64,000 nt of DNA from Azospirillum thiophilum (GTDB lineage Bacteria; Pseudomonadota; Alphaproteobacteria; Azospirillales; Azospirillaceae). The DNA lies in NCBI RefSeq assembly GCF_001305595.1, contig NZ_CP012401.1:248001-312000 (forward strand), written 5' to 3'. Under the pieces are notes generated by a model, which saw only the letters and a program-made list of their open reading frames with translations, did not search any database and was not told the origin of the DNA. The stretch's first letter is position 1, and every line of letters begins with the position of its first letter. Made by a program: the position numbers and the translations under genes. Shown here in pieces: positions 53,301 through 62,924 of this stretch.

Positions 53301-54446
53301 TCACGCCACCCCCGTCATCGTCTCCTCGACCAGCCAGTCGACCACGCGCTTCAATGCCTCCTCCTCGCCGGCCCCCTCGGCGAGCGCCGCCTGGAAGATC
53401 GCGATCTGCCGGTGCGCGCTGGTCCCGCGCTCCACGATCTCACGCGCCCGCTCGACTTCGGCGGTGCAGCCGAAATGCAGGGCATCCTCGCGGGTCAGGT
53501 CGATGATCTCGTCCAGCAGGTCGGCATAGGGCACGATGCGGCCCTGGCCGAAATCGACCAGCCCGCTGTCCAGGCCATAGCGCTGGGCCCGCCAGCGATT
53601 CTCCTCGATCAGCATGTTCTTGTAGGGCCGCCACGTCACATTGCGCAGCTTCAGCCGCCACAGCATCCGCAGCAGGCAGCGGTAGAGCGCCGCCACCGTC
53701 ACCGCATCGTCGAGCCGGGTGCAGATGTCGGTGATGCGCATCTCCAGCGTCGGAAAGCGCGAGGAGGGGCGGATGTCCCACCACAGCTTGCTCGCATCCT
53801 CGATCACTCCGGCATTCACCAGCACCGCGACATGGCTCTGATACTCGCCGTAGCTCTGGAAACCGGCGGGCATGCCGGTGCGCGGCAGCTCGTGCCACAC
53901 GCTCAGCCGGTAGGACCGGCGCTCCATGTCGCGCCCGCGCCAGAAGGGCGACGAGGTCGACAGCGCCAGCAGATGCGGCAGGAAATAGCGGACCTGGTTC
54001 ATCAGGTCGATGCGCAGGTCGTCGTCCTCGATGCCGATATGGACATGCATGCCGCAGATCATCAGGCGGCGGGCCGGCGCACCCAGGTCGCGGGCCAGCA
54101 TGTTGTAGCGGTCGCGGTTGGTGTGCTTCTGCGGCTCCCAGGCGGCGAAGGGATGGGTCGAGGCGGCGATCGGCGCCAGCCCATGGCGCTCCGCCACCCC
54201 GGCCACCGTGCCGCGCAGCGCCGCCAGTTCCTCCCGCGCCTCGGCCAGCGTCCGGCAGACCGGCGTCCCCACCTCGATCTGGCAGCGCAGGAACTCCGGA
54301 TGGATGCGGCCGGGCGCCTGCTGCTGGCAAGCCTCCAGCATCTCGTCGGGCGGGCTGGTCACGATGTCGCGCGTGCCGCGGTCGACCAGCAGATACTCCT
54401 CTTCCAGCCCCAGGGTGAAGGACGGTTCGGTGACGGCGTGTCGCAT
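53301..54446 (-). CDS. YbdK-type carboxylate-amine ligase (GCS2 family)
   Basis: ATP-dependent ligase related to glutamate-cysteine ligase type 2, 381 aa. N-terminal FTLGLEEEYLLVD, ICGMHVHIGIEDDD and later FPTLEMRITDICTRLDDAV are diagnostic. Weak Glu-Cys ligase activity is known for E. coli YbdK; the true product is unresolved. Starts 6 bp after the FGase gene at 54453, so the two form an operon. Confidence 0.92.
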   Translation of the reverse strand: MRHAVTEPSFTLGLEEEYLLVDRGTRDIVTSPPDEMLEACQQQAPGRIHPEFLRCQIEVGTPVCRTLAEAREELAALRGTVAGVAERHGLAPIAASTHPFAAWEPQKHTNRDRYNMLARDLGAPARRLMICGMHVHIGIEDDDLRIDLMNQVRYFLPHLLALSTSSPFWRGRDMERRSYRLSVWHELPRTGMPAGFQSYGEYQSHVAVLVNAGVIEDASKLWWDIRPSSRFPTLEMRITDICTRLDDAVTVAALYRCLLRMLWRLKLRNVTWRPYKNMLIEENRWRAQRYGLDSGLVDFGQGRIVPYADLLDEIIDLTREDALHFGCTAEVERAREIVERGTSAHRQIAIFQAALAEGAGEEEALKRVVDWLVEETMTGVA

Positions 54447-54452
54447 GCGTGG

Positions 54453-55367
54453 TCAGGCCCGCGGATAATGGTGGATGGTCGCCAGCGACGGCAGGCCGAG
54501 CAGGGGTTCCAGCGCATCACCGATCACCTGCGCCCACAGGTCGGCGCCCTCCGGCGTGGCGATCAGGTCCTGCCGGACCTCCAGCAGGACGTTGGGATAG
54601 CCGGCCGGCGTCGCGTGGGTCTCCACCGTGCCGCCCGACGTGCCGCGCCCGGAATAGGGCTGGTTGTCGCCGACGCACCAGCGCCCGTCGGCCTCCAGAG
54701 CCTCGATCAGCGGCACCGGCAGGCGCGGGTCGTTGTCCCACAGGATGCCGATGTGCCACGGGCGAGCGATCCCGCGCATGGCCGGCGTGAAGCTGTGGAC
54801 CGACACCATCACCGGAACCTGGCCGCGCGCGACGATCGCCGCCACCGCCGCGGCCACCGCCGTGTGATAGGGGTGGAAGAGCGCCTCGACCCGCAGGGCC
54901 TGCGCCTCGGCATCGAGCGCGCGGTTGCCCGGGATGACCACATCGTCGCTGACCACCGGGATCGCGGTCGGGTCGTCCAGCGCCCGGTTCGGGTCGATCA
55001 CCAGCCGGGAGAAGCCGGACAGTACCGCCGTCGCGCCGAAGCGGGCCGCCAGCCGCCGCGTCAGCTCGGCCGCGCCGATGTCGTAGGCGATGTGCCGGCA
55101 CAGCTGCTCTTCCGGCAGGCCGAGGTCGCCGAGCCGTTTGGGGATCGCGCGCGACGCGTGATCGCACACCAGCAGCAGCGGTCCGCCTGCCACCGGGTTC
55201 AGCGTCATCGCCGGCGGCGGATCGTCCGGTCCCAGCAGGGGGACGACGATGCGGGGCGCCGGTGCGGGAGCGGTGACGGGCCGCCGATGCTCGGCCGGCC
55301 CCTCCCCGGACGCGGTGTCGGGCGGGGTGTCGGGATGGGCGTGATGATCGGGGGATGAGGCAACCAT
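54453..55367 (-). CDS. N-formylglutamate amidohydrolase family protein, second copy
   Basis: FGase-family hydrolase of 304 aa, unlike the copy at 28191. A proline-rich N-terminal lead of about 55 residues precedes the core, which begins GGPLLLVCDHASRAIPKRLG; RLVIDPNRALDDP and VSVHSFTPAM carry the metal and substrate residues. Linked with the YbdK-type ligase, it may act on an amide or formyl compound made by or feeding that ligase. The ATG at 55367 is used; a start near MTLNPVAGG at about 55208 would drop the lead. Confidence 0.87.
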   Translation of the reverse strand: MVASSPDHHAHPDTPPDTASGEGPAEHRRPVTAPAPAPRIVVPLLGPDDPPPAMTLNPVAGGPLLLVCDHASRAIPKRLGDLGLPEEQLCRHIAYDIGAAELTRRLAARFGATAVLSGFSRLVIDPNRALDDPTAIPVVSDDVVIPGNRALDAEAQALRVEALFHPYHTAVAAAVAAIVARGQVPVMVSVHSFTPAMRGIARPWHIGILWDNDPRLPVPLIEALEADGRWCVGDNQPYSGRGTSGGTVETHATPAGYPNVLLEVRQDLIATPEGADLWAQVIGDALEPLLGLPSLATIHHYPRA

Positions 55368-55487
55368 GCGCCACACTAACGCAACCCCCGGGCCGGGCGG
55401 AAGCGCGGCCGATGGTGGTAGCCCGAACAGCAAGATGATACCCTTTCTTTCCCTCTGCCGTGCGCACCCACCCGGAAGACGTCCCGC

Positions 55488-56180
55488 ATGCTCCGCCTGC
55501 TGACCCTCTGCCTTGCCGTGATGGCGCTGCTCAGCGCCTGCGGCCCCGTCTATGAAACGCAATACAGCCTGATCCCGCCGACCTCGGCGGAAGGGCGGCT
55601 GTGCGTCAACCAGTGCCAGCAGAACCGCAACTTCTGCCGCCAGAACTGCGGGATGATGCAGCAGGCCTGCGTGAACGAGGCGCGATCGCGCGCCCTCTAC
55701 GAATATCAGGCCTATGTGAACCGCCGGAATGCCGAGAAGCAGCCGATCAAGAAGTCGGTCAGCGATTTCGACCGCTCCTATTCCTGCGGCAACAGCAGCT
55801 GCGAGGCGCGGTGCGAGGCCGACTATCGCGACTGTTTCGGCGGAAGCTGCGGCGGTCAGGTCCTCGCCAAAACCGTGTGCACCGCCTTCTGCGACGAGGG
55901 GAAGTCGGCCCCGGGCGCCGCAGCGGCGGCACCGATGCTCAGCCCGATGCCGCCCGCCGGCCCGGCGGTGGCCGCCCCGGCGCCCACGGCCTCCGGCTAC
56001 CCGGCCGGCGGGTCGCTGTGCCAGCCCGGCATGCGGGTCGAGGTGCAGTGGAAGGGCGAGTGGTACCCTGCCACGGTCAAGGACAAGCCGCGCAAGGATG
56101 GCCGCTGCCCGATCCACTATGACGATTTCGGTGCCGAGGACGACGAGTCGGTGGCGCTACGCCGCATCCGTCCGCGCTGA
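55488..56180 (+). CDS. Cys-rich lipoprotein with C-terminal Tudor-like domain
   Basis: Exported 230-aa protein without a named family. Lipoprotein signal with LSAC (C18). The Cys-rich part (residues 39-135) has more than a dozen cysteines in CxxxC-like pairs (NQCQQNRNFCRQNC, SSCEARCEADYRDC), probably disulfides. Then a Pro/Ala linker (141-170) and a C-terminal domain (181-230) beginning GMRVEVQWKGEWYPATVKDK, whose pattern resembles Tudor/Agenet-type barrels. Function unknown; a surface or periplasmic binding role is plausible. ATG 55488. Confidence 0.78.
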   Translation: MLRLLTLCLAVMALLSACGPVYETQYSLIPPTSAEGRLCVNQCQQNRNFCRQNCGMMQQACVNEARSRALYEYQAYVNRRNAEKQPIKKSVSDFDRSYSCGNSSCEARCEADYRDCFGGSCGGQVLAKTVCTAFCDEGKSAPGAAAAAPMLSPMPPAGPAVAAPAPTASGYPAGGSLCQPGMRVEVQWKGEWYPATVKDKPRKDGRCPIHYDDFGAEDDESVALRRIRPR

Positions 56181-56326
56181 TCCGCAGGGCGTTGCGTGAT
56201 GCGCTGCACCACCATGGCCCTCGCCTCTGCGGCCTTCGCTACTTTTGCAGGACTCCCGGACGCGCACGGCAGCCATGACGCGCGTCCGGCTGGCCCGGCG
56301 GACGGCCGGCGGCTATAAGCGGCACC

Positions 56327-57232
56327 ATGCCCGACGCCAGTGCCATCCCCGCCGACGATGCGTCCCGGACGCAGCGCATCGCCCTGATCGCGCTGCTGGC
56401 CGGTGCGCTCGGCATCGCCTTCGCTCCGATCTTCGTCCGCCTGTCGGAAGTCGGCCCTGTCGCCACCGGCTTCTGGCGGGTGGCGTTGGCCGCCCCGGTG
56501 CTGGCGCTGTGGATGGGCTCCGAACCCAGGCAAGGGCGCCGGTCCCCCTCCTCGCTCGCCGATTATGCCCGCCTGTCGCTGGCCGGCCTGTGCTTCGCCG
56601 GCGACCTCGCGGTCTGGCACACCTCGATCCGCTATACCTCGGTCGCCAACGCGACGCTGCTGGCCAACTTCGCGCCGCTGTTCGTGGCGCCGGCCGCCTG
56701 GTTCCTGTTCAAGGAGCGGATCACCGGCCGCTTCGTCGTCGGCATGCTGATGGCGCTGGCCGGTGCGGTGGTTCTGATGGGGCAGAGCTTCCAACTCAGC
56801 CCAGATCATCTGTTCGGCGACGCGCTGGGTCTGCTGACCGCGGTTTTCTATGCCGGCTACATCCTGTCGGTCGGCCATCTGCGCGCCGAATTCTCCACCG
56901 CCACCATCATGACCTGGAGCGGCGTCATCACCGCCGTAGTCCTGCTGCCGCTCGGCCTCCTGGATGGCGAGGCGATGCTGCCGGCGACCGTTGCCGGCTG
57001 GCTGGTCCTCGGCGGGCTTGCCCTGTTCAGCCATGCTGGCGGCCAGAGCCTGATCGCCTACGCGCTGGCCCATCTGCCGGCCTCCTTCTCGTCGGTAAGC
57101 CTGCTTCTCCAACCGGCGGCAGCGGCGATTCTCGCCTGGATCCTGCTCGACGAGCCGTTGGGAACCTTGCAAGCGGTCGGCGCCGCTGTGATCCTGATGG
57201 GGATCCTGCTGGCCCGCCGCGGCAGCCGCTAA
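56327..57232 (+). CDS. EamA/DMT-family permease
   Basis: Ten-helix drug/metabolite transporter, 301 aa, with two EamA repeats (about 20-150 and 165-295). Signatures: GIAFAPIFVRLSEVGPVATG, YTSVANATLLANFAPLFVA and the second-repeat SLLLQPAAAAILAWILLDE. Substrate unknown. ATG 56327; no obvious operon partner, 146 bp after the lipoprotein gene. Confidence 0.9.
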   Translation: MPDASAIPADDASRTQRIALIALLAGALGIAFAPIFVRLSEVGPVATGFWRVALAAPVLALWMGSEPRQGRRSPSSLADYARLSLAGLCFAGDLAVWHTSIRYTSVANATLLANFAPLFVAPAAWFLFKERITGRFVVGMLMALAGAVVLMGQSFQLSPDHLFGDALGLLTAVFYAGYILSVGHLRAEFSTATIMTWSGVITAVVLLPLGLLDGEAMLPATVAGWLVLGGLALFSHAGGQSLIAYALAHLPASFSSVSLLLQPAAAAILAWILLDEPLGTLQAVGAAVILMGILLARRGSR

Positions 57233-57397
57233 GCGCGCGACCGGCCCGGGAGATTACCGGCCGGGGGCCGGCCCGCGCTTTCCACCCTGCGGGCAAGGCG
57301 CCGCAGATCGGCGGTCGGCCATTGACCCGGCCGGTGGGGACCGCTACCGGTATGATGAACCGCTTATGATCCGTTTCCGACCCAAGGGGACCAATCC

Positions 57398-58135
57398 GTG
57401 CCCGGCACCGACGACAGCGCCCATGTCCCCTCCTCCTCGCAGCGCATTTCCGAATGGGTGGCCCAACAGCTGCTCGACCGGATCGCACGCGGAGAGCTGG
57501 TCCCGGGGGAGCGTCTGCCGGGCGAGCGGCAGCTGGCCGAACAGCTCCATGTCAGCCGGGTGTCGGTTCGCGCAGCCCTGCAGAAGCTGAAGACCCAGGG
57601 CTTCCTGACCGCGGTCCAGGGCGGCGGCACGCGGGTGGTGTCCTCCGCCGGGATGATGGATGGCGCCCTCACCGCGATGGTGCGCAGCACCCACCAGAAC
57701 CTCTGCGATTTGGTCGAGATCCGCATGGCCCTGGAAAGCTGGGCAGCGCGCCGTGCCGCCGAACGGGCGACGCAGGAGCAGATCGACACCATCGGCCGCA
57801 TCCTGGCCGCCATGAGCCAGACCAACCGCGACGGCGGGCGGGCCGCCGACGACATGGACTTCCACGTCGCCGTCGCCCAGGCCTCCGGCAGCCCGGTGTA
57901 CCTGCATCTGCTGTCGACCATCCGGGACATCCTCGGCAACATGGTCGAGATGAAGCACACCGAGCCCTTCATGGAGAATCATGAGGCGCTGATGATCGAG
58001 CATCACCGCGCCATCCACCAGGCCATCGCCCGCCGCGATCCGGACGATGCCGCCAACGCCGTCACCGCCCATCTCGGCTGGATCCTCGCCCGCTACCGCA
58101 CGATGACCGAGGAGCCGGCCGCCCCGCCCGCCTGA
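57398..58135 (+). CDS. FadR/GntR-family transcriptional regulator
   Basis: DNA-binding regulator of 245 aa. N-terminal winged helix-turn-helix (RLPGERQLAEQLHVSRVSVR with LKTQGFL after it) and a C-terminal all-helical FCD domain with metal-ligand-type residues (DDMDFHVAVAQASGS, HHRAIHQAI). PdhR/LldR-type members respond to carboxylates such as pyruvate or lactate; the ligand here is not known. The start is a GTG at 57398 after AAGGGGA. No adjacent metabolic target. Confidence 0.9.
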   Translation: MPGTDDSAHVPSSSQRISEWVAQQLLDRIARGELVPGERLPGERQLAEQLHVSRVSVRAALQKLKTQGFLTAVQGGGTRVVSSAGMMDGALTAMVRSTHQNLCDLVEIRMALESWAARRAAERATQEQIDTIGRILAAMSQTNRDGGRAADDMDFHVAVAQASGSPVYLHLLSTIRDILGNMVEMKHTEPFMENHEALMIEHHRAIHQAIARRDPDDAANAVTAHLGWILARYRTMTEEPAAPPA

Positions 58136-58159
58136 ACCGGCCGGCTCCCCCGGACATGG

Positions 58160-58196
58160 AAAAGGCCGCGCCCTCCGGACGGAGAGCACGGCCTTT
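58160..58196. terminator. Bidirectional terminator between regulator and adk
   Basis: AAAAGGCCG and CGGCCTTT flank an extended stem with the inner pair CTCCG/CGGAG. It ends both the regulator gene and, 25 bp beyond adk, the spc operon. Confidence 0.8.
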
Positions 58197-58220
58197 CCTG
58201 TATCGAGTGGATGACGGACC

Positions 58221-58868
58221 TCAGCCTGCGAGGACCGCCTCGATCTCCTTGGTCACCTCATCGATGTCGGCCATGCCGTCCACCGCCTTCAGCACGCCGC
58301 GGCCCTGGTAATAGGGCAGGATCGGTGCGGTCTGCTGGTGGTACTGGGCCAGGCGGGTGCTCACCGTCTCGGCATTGTCGTCGGCGCGACGCTTGAATTC
58401 CGTGCTGCCGCAGACATCGCAGACGCCGGCTACCTTCGGCTTCTCGAAACTGTCGTGATAGCCCTTGCCGCACTTGGCGCAGGTGTAGCGGCCGGTGATG
58501 CGCTCGACCAGCACGTCGTCGACGACCCGCATCTCGATCACATGGTCGAGCTTCAGGCCCTTCTCGTCCAGCATCGCGTCCAGCGCCTCGGCCTGGGCCA
58601 CGGTGCGCGGGAACCCGTCGAGGATGAAGCCGTTCTTGACGTCGGGCTTGGAAATACGCTCGGCGATCATGCTGACCATCAGCTCGTCCGGCATCAGCTT
58701 GCCGGCGGCCATGATCTCCTTCGCCTGCTGCCCGAGCGGCCCGCCTTCGGCCACCATGGCGCGGAGCATGTCGCCCGTCGACAATTGCACCAGACCGCGC
58801 GTGTCTTCAAGACGGCGCGCCTGGGTCCCCTTCCCGGCGCCCGGCGGACCGAGCAGTATGAGGTTCAT
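58221..58868 (-). CDS. adk: Adk adenylate kinase
   Basis: Interconverts ATP, ADP and AMP. The 215-aa long form has the P-loop LGPPGAGKGTQ, the NMP-binding region, and a LID with four cysteines (CAKCGKG and CDVCG) for structural zinc, more usual in Gram-positives but common in alphaproteobacteria. Its ATG shares a base with the secY stop (TAATG). Here it is the last gene of the operon, with a terminator behind it. Confidence 0.97.
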   Translation of the reverse strand: MNLILLGPPGAGKGTQARRLEDTRGLVQLSTGDMLRAMVAEGGPLGQQAKEIMAAGKLMPDELMVSMIAERISKPDVKNGFILDGFPRTVAQAEALDAMLDEKGLKLDHVIEMRVVDDVLVERITGRYTCAKCGKGYHDSFEKPKVAGVCDVCGSTEFKRRADDNAETVSTRLAQYHQQTAPILPYYQGRGVLKAVDGMADIDEVTKEIEAVLAG

Positions 58869-60208
58869 TACCTTCTCCCCCGAAGCTTCGATTTCTTGAT
58901 CAATCCCTCATACTGGTGGGCCAGCAGGTGGGAGTGAATCTGCGCAACCGTGTCCATCGTGACGGTGACCACGATCAGCAGGCTGGTGCCGCCAAAATAA
59001 AACGGAACCGAGTGCTGGGATATCAGGATTTCGGGGAGGAGACAAACCGCCACAAGGTACGCGGAACCGATGACCGTCAGCCGCGACAGCACATAATCGA
59101 TGTGGTCGGCGGTGTTCTTGCCCGGACGGATGCCGGGGATGAAACCGCCATGCTTGCGCAGGTTGTCGGCCGTCTCGGTGGGGTTGAAGACGATGGCGGT
59201 GTAGAAGAAGCAGAAGAACACGATCAGCGAGGCGTAGAGCAGCATGTACAGCGGCGTGCCGTGCGCGACGTAGCGCGACACCGCCTGCAGCCACTCGGGT
59301 CCCTCGCCGCCGGCGAAACCGACCGCGGTCAGCGGCAGCAGCAGCAGCGACGATGCGAAGATCGGCGGAATGACGCCGGCGGTGTTCATCTTCAGCGGCA
59401 GGTGCGACGCTTCGCCGCCGAACACCCGGTTGCCGACCTGGCGTTTCGGGTACTGGACCAGCAGGCGGCGCTGGGCGCGCTCCATGAAGACGATGAAGAA
59501 GACGACGCCGACCGCCATCAACAGCATCACGATGATGAAGATGGTCGACAGGGCGCCCTGACGGCCGAGCTCGAGCGTGTTCACCAGCGCCCGCGGCAAC
59601 TCGGCGACAATGCCGGCGAAGATGATCAGCGAGATGCCGTTGCCGATGCCGCGCGCGGTGATCTGTTCACCGAGCCACATCAGGAACATGGTGCCGCCGA
59701 CCAGCGTGATGACGGTGGCGATGCGGAAGAACAGCCCCGGATCGATCACCGCGGCTCCGGTCGAACCGCGCATCGATTCGATGCCGACGGCAAGGCCGTA
59801 AGCCTGCACCGTGGCGAGTGCGACCGTGCCGAACCGGGTGTACTGGTTCAGCTTCTTGCGCCCCGATTCGCCTTCCTTCTTCATGGCCTCCATCTGCGGC
59901 GACACGGCGGTCAGCAACTGCACGATGATGGACGCCGAGATGTACGGCATGATGTTGAGCGCGAAGATGGTCATGCGGCTGAGCGCGCCGCCCGCCAGCA
60001 TGTCGAACATGCCGAGAATACCGCCGCCCTGCTGCTTGAAGACATCCTGCAGGATGTGCGGGTCGATGCCCGGCAGCGGGATATAGGTGCCCAGCCGGTA
60101 GACGATCAGGGCCGCCAAGGTGAACCAAATCCGCTTTTTCAGCTCGGTCGCCTTGGAGAAAGCCCCGAAATTGATGTTGGCGGCAAGCTGCTCGGCCGCT
60201 GATGCCAT
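58868..60208 (-). CDS. secY: SecY preprotein translocase subunit
   Basis: Pore subunit of the Sec translocon, 446 aa with ten membrane helices. Blocks: TYIPLPGIDPHILQ, plug and second helix, SISLIIFAGI-like NGISLIIFAGI, FVMERAQRR-like FMERAQRRLLVQYPKR, and the C-terminal GTSLLIVVTVTMDT. ATG 60208. 123 bp separate it from rplO; the gap holds a small GC hairpin only. Usual place in the spc operon. Confidence 0.98.
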   Translation of the reverse strand: MASAAEQLAANINFGAFSKATELKKRIWFTLAALIVYRLGTYIPLPGIDPHILQDVFKQQGGGILGMFDMLAGGALSRMTIFALNIMPYISASIIVQLLTAVSPQMEAMKKEGESGRKKLNQYTRFGTVALATVQAYGLAVGIESMRGSTGAAVIDPGLFFRIATVITLVGGTMFLMWLGEQITARGIGNGISLIIFAGIVAELPRALVNTLELGRQGALSTIFIIVMLLMAVGVVFFIVFMERAQRRLLVQYPKRQVGNRVFGGEASHLPLKMNTAGVIPPIFASSLLLLPLTAVGFAGGEGPEWLQAVSRYVAHGTPLYMLLYASLIVFFCFFYTAIVFNPTETADNLRKHGGFIPGIRPGKNTADHIDYVLSRLTVIGSAYLVAVCLLPEILISQHSVPFYFGGTSLLIVVTVTMDTVAQIHSHLLAHQYEGLIKKSKLRGRR

Positions 60209-60331
60209 GGTCCAATCCCTGTCCCGTAAGCGCGAACGGGGCGGCACTGCATGACGCAGGCCGCCCCTCGCGACTTCGCTTTTTGTAGTGCCACGCCAGC
60301 CCGTGCGCAAGCCCGGGCTTGTCGCGGAACT

Positions 60332-60817
60332 TTACTCGGCGGCTTCGGCGGCGGGCGCGGTCAGCGTGACGCTGCCACCCGCCTTCTCGACGGCCTCGAC
60401 TGCCGACTTGGACGCGCCGGCGACCGTGAAGGAAACCTTCGTGGTCAGCTCGCCCTTGCCCAGCAGACGGACACCGTCCTTCTTCACCCGGCCGGTGACA
60501 CCGGCGGCGTGGAGCGCCGCGGCATCGATGGTCTCGGCGGCGTTCAGCTTGCCGAGGTCGATCGCCTTCTGGACCATGCCCAGATTGACCACCGAGTATT
60601 CCTTGGCGAAGATGTTCCGGAAACCGCGCTTCGGCAGGCGGCGGTGCAGAGGCATCTGCCCGCCTTCGAAGCCGTTGATCGCCACACCGGTGCGCGAGGT
60701 CTGACCCTTCACGCCACGGCCGGCGGTCTTGCCCTTGCCCGAACCGATACCGCGACCGACGCGCATACGCGCCTTGCGGGCACCGGCGTTGTCACGCAGG
60801 TCATTCAGCTTGGTCAT
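60332..60817 (-). CDS. rplO: Ribosomal protein L15
   Basis: Large-subunit protein uL15, 161 aa. The start [20 protein letters not shown] and the Gly-rich [19 protein letters not shown] are diagnostic. Directly after rpmD (4 bp). Confidence 0.98.
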   Translation of the reverse strand: MTKLNDLRDNAGARKARMRVGRGIGSGKGKTAGRGVKGQTSRTGVAINGFEGGQMPLHRRLPKRGFRNIFAKEYSVVNLGMVQKAIDLGKLNAAETIDAAALHAAGVTGRVKKDGVRLLGKGELTTKVSFTVAGASKSAVEAVEKAGGSVTLTAPAAEAAE

Positions 60818-60821
60818 GATC

Positions 60822-61013
60822 TCAGCCCTCGTTCTCGACGCGGACCAGGTGCGCGACCTTGGCGATCATGCCCCGCACGGCCGGAGTATCCTCCAGCTCG
60901 CGGGTCCGGTGCAGCTTGTTGAGACCCAGACCGACCAGCGTCTCGCGCTGGTCGTGCTTGCGGCCGATCGGGCTGCCGATCTGGGTCACGACGACGGTCT
61001 TCTTCTCCGCCAT
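60822..61013 (-). CDS. rpmD: Ribosomal protein L30
   Basis: Large-subunit protein uL30, 63 aa, with [20 protein letters not shown] and [15 protein letters not shown]. Starts 2 bp after rpsE, so translation is coupled. Confidence 0.97.
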   Translation of the reverse strand: MAEKKTVVVTQIGSPIGRKHDQRETLVGLGLNKLHRTRELEDTPAVRGMIAKVAHLVRVENEG

Positions 61014-61015
61014 GA

Positions 61016-61585
61016 TCAGGCCTCCTGTCCGGCGCCGGCCTCGCGACGGCCGAGGATGTCGCTCACGCGACGACCGCGACGCGCCGCGACGGAACGCGGG
61101 CTGGTGACCTGGGTCAGGGCGTCGAAGGTCGCCTTGATCATGTTGTGCGGGTTCGAGGTGCCGATCGACTTGGTCACGACGTCGGCGACGCCGAGAGCCT
61201 CGAAGATCGCGCGCATCGGACCGCCGGCGATGATGCCGGTACCGGCCGGGGCGGCCCGCAGCACGACCTTGCCGGCACCGAAGTGACCGTTGGTGTCGTG
61301 ATGCAGCGTCCGGCCTTCGCGCAGCGGAACCCGGATCATGCCGCGCTTGGCCTGATCCGTCGCCTTGCGGATCGCCTCGGGAACTTCACGGGCCTTGCCC
61401 GATCCGACCCCGACGCGGCCCTTGCCGTCACCGACAACGACCAGAGCGGCGAAGCCGAAGCGACGACCACCCTTGACCACCTTGGCAACGCGGTTGATGC
61501 CGACGAGCTTTTCGATCAGCTCGCTTTCTTCCCGCTCGCGCGGCTGCCGGTCGCGGTTGTCCCGCTCCCCACGTTCACGTGCCAT
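61016..61585 (-). CDS. rpsE: Ribosomal protein S5
   Basis: Small-subunit protein uS5, 189 aa. The dsRNA-binding N-terminal half ([20 protein letters not shown]) and the C-terminal [19 protein letters not shown] are typical. It has an Arg-rich N-terminal extension ([20 protein letters not shown]) common in alphaproteobacteria. 12 bp after rplR. Confidence 0.98.
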   Translation of the reverse strand: MARERGERDNRDRQPREREESELIEKLVGINRVAKVVKGGRRFGFAALVVVGDGKGRVGVGSGKAREVPEAIRKATDQAKRGMIRVPLREGRTLHHDTNGHFGAGKVVLRAAPAGTGIIAGGPMRAIFEALGVADVVTKSIGTSNPHNMIKATFDALTQVTSPRSVAARRGRRVSDILGRREAGAGQEA

Positions 61586-61597
61586 ATCCGGGCCTCC

Positions 61598-61960
61598 TTA
61601 GAACGACAGCCCGCCCTCACGGGCGGCGTCGGCCAGGGCCTTGACCCGGCCATGGAAAATATAACCACCGCGGTCGAACACGACCTCGGTGACGCCCGCG
61701 GCCTTGGCACGCTCGGCGATCAGCACGCCGATGCGCTTGGCCGCCTCGACGTTGCCGCCGTGCTTGAGCTGCTCGCGCAGCTCCTTCTCCAGCGACGAGG
61801 CAGACGCGAGCGTCTTGCCGTTTTCGTCGTCGATGATCTGGGCGTAGATATGCAGATTCGACCGGAAGACCGAGAGGCGAACACGCCCGCCGGCCTTCTT
61901 GGCAATCTGCGCGCGCACGCGCTGCTTGCGGCGCTCGTGGAGTTGCTTTGGCTTCAGCAT
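61598..61960 (-). CDS. rplR: Ribosomal protein L18
   Basis: 5S-rRNA-binding protein uL18, 120 aa: [20 protein letters not shown] and the C-terminal [19 protein letters not shown]. 5 bp after rplF. Confidence 0.98.
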   Translation of the reverse strand: MLKPKQLHERRKQRVRAQIAKKAGGRVRLSVFRSNLHIYAQIIDDENGKTLASASSLEKELREQLKHGGNVEAAKRIGVLIAERAKAAGVTEVVFDRGGYIFHGRVKALADAAREGGLSF

Positions 61961-61965
61961 GGCGG

Positions 61966-62499
61966 TTACTTCTTCTTACCTTCCTTGCGCAGGACGGTTT
62001 CGGTATCGTACTTGATACCCTTGCCCTTGTACGGCTCCGGCTTCTTCCAACCGCGGATCTCGGCGGCGACCTGGCCGACCTTGTGCTTGTCGTAGCCGCT
62101 GACCGAGATGGCCGTCGGCTTGTCGCACTTGATCGTGATGCCGTCCGGAATCGGGTACTTCACGTCGTGCGAGAAGCCGAGCTGCATGACCAGCTCCTTC
62201 CCCTGCACGGCCGCGCGGTAACCGACGCCGTTGATCTCGAGGTTGATCGTGTAGCCCTGGCTGACACCGGTGACCATGTTGTTGATCAGGGTGCGCGAGG
62301 TTGCCCACATGGTGCGGGCGCGCTTGCTGTCATTTGCCGGCTTCACCACCACCTTGCCGTCTTCCAGCGAGGCGTTGATGTCGTCGACCAGGGTCAGGCT
62401 GAGTTGCCCCAGCTTGCCCTTCGCCGTCACCTGCTGGCCGTCGACGTTAACGTCGACGCCAGCCGGGACCGGCACGGGATGCTTGCCAATGCGCGACAT
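61966..62499 (-). CDS. rplF: Ribosomal protein L6
   Basis: Large-subunit protein uL6, 177 aa, two similar domains; [20 protein letters not shown] at the start and the C-terminal [15 protein letters not shown] signature. The ATG at 62499 is used; 16 upstream codons overlap rpsH and are not L6-like. 13 bp after rpsH. Confidence 0.98.
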   Translation of the reverse strand: MSRIGKHPVPVPAGVDVNVDGQQVTAKGKLGQLSLTLVDDINASLEDGKVVVKPANDSKRARTMWATSRTLINNMVTGVSQGYTINLEINGVGYRAAVQGKELVMQLGFSHDVKYPIPDGITIKCDKPTAISVSGYDKHKVGQVAAEIRGWKKPEPYKGKGIKYDTETVLRKEGKKK

Positions 62500-62512
62500 C
62501 TGCCAATCCCCC

Positions 62513-62911
62513 TTAGAACACGCGGCAGAGGACTTCACCGCCGACATTGGCGGCGCGGGCCTCGTTGTCCGACATCACGCCGCGCGGGGTCGACAGGATC
62601 GACAGACCGAGCCCGTTGTAGACACGGGGCAGGTCGGCGATCTTCGAATAGACGCGACGGCCGGGCTTCGACACACGGGCGATCTGCTTAATGACAGGCT
62701 CGCCTTCGTGGTACTTCAGCTCGATCTTCAGGTTCTTGACGCCGGGACGCAGCTCTTCCTCGGACCAGCCGCGGATGAAGCCTTCGCGCTTCAGCACGTC
62801 CAGGACGTTGACGCGCAACTTTGACGCCGGGGAAACCACAACGGACATGCGGGCGTGCTGACCGTTACGGATGCGGGTCAGCATATCGCCGAGCGGATCG
62901 CTCAAAGACAT
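62513..62911 (-). CDS. rpsH: Ribosomal protein S8
   Basis: Small-subunit protein uS8, 132 aa: [18 protein letters not shown] and the C-terminal [19 protein letters not shown]. In E. coli S8 also represses the spc operon; whether it does here cannot be seen. Confidence 0.98.
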   Translation of the reverse strand: MSLSDPLGDMLTRIRNGQHARMSVVVSPASKLRVNVLDVLKREGFIRGWSEEELRPGVKNLKIELKYHEGEPVIKQIARVSKPGRRVYSKIADLPRVYNGLGLSILSTPRGVMSDNEARAANVGGEVLCRVF

Positions 62912-62924
62912 TCTCGGACCCTCC

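Noticed and set aside
58916..60202. 428-codon plus-strand open frame opposite secY
   Set aside because: Antisense shadow of secY; no start signal and low-complexity His/Gln/Asp-rich product.
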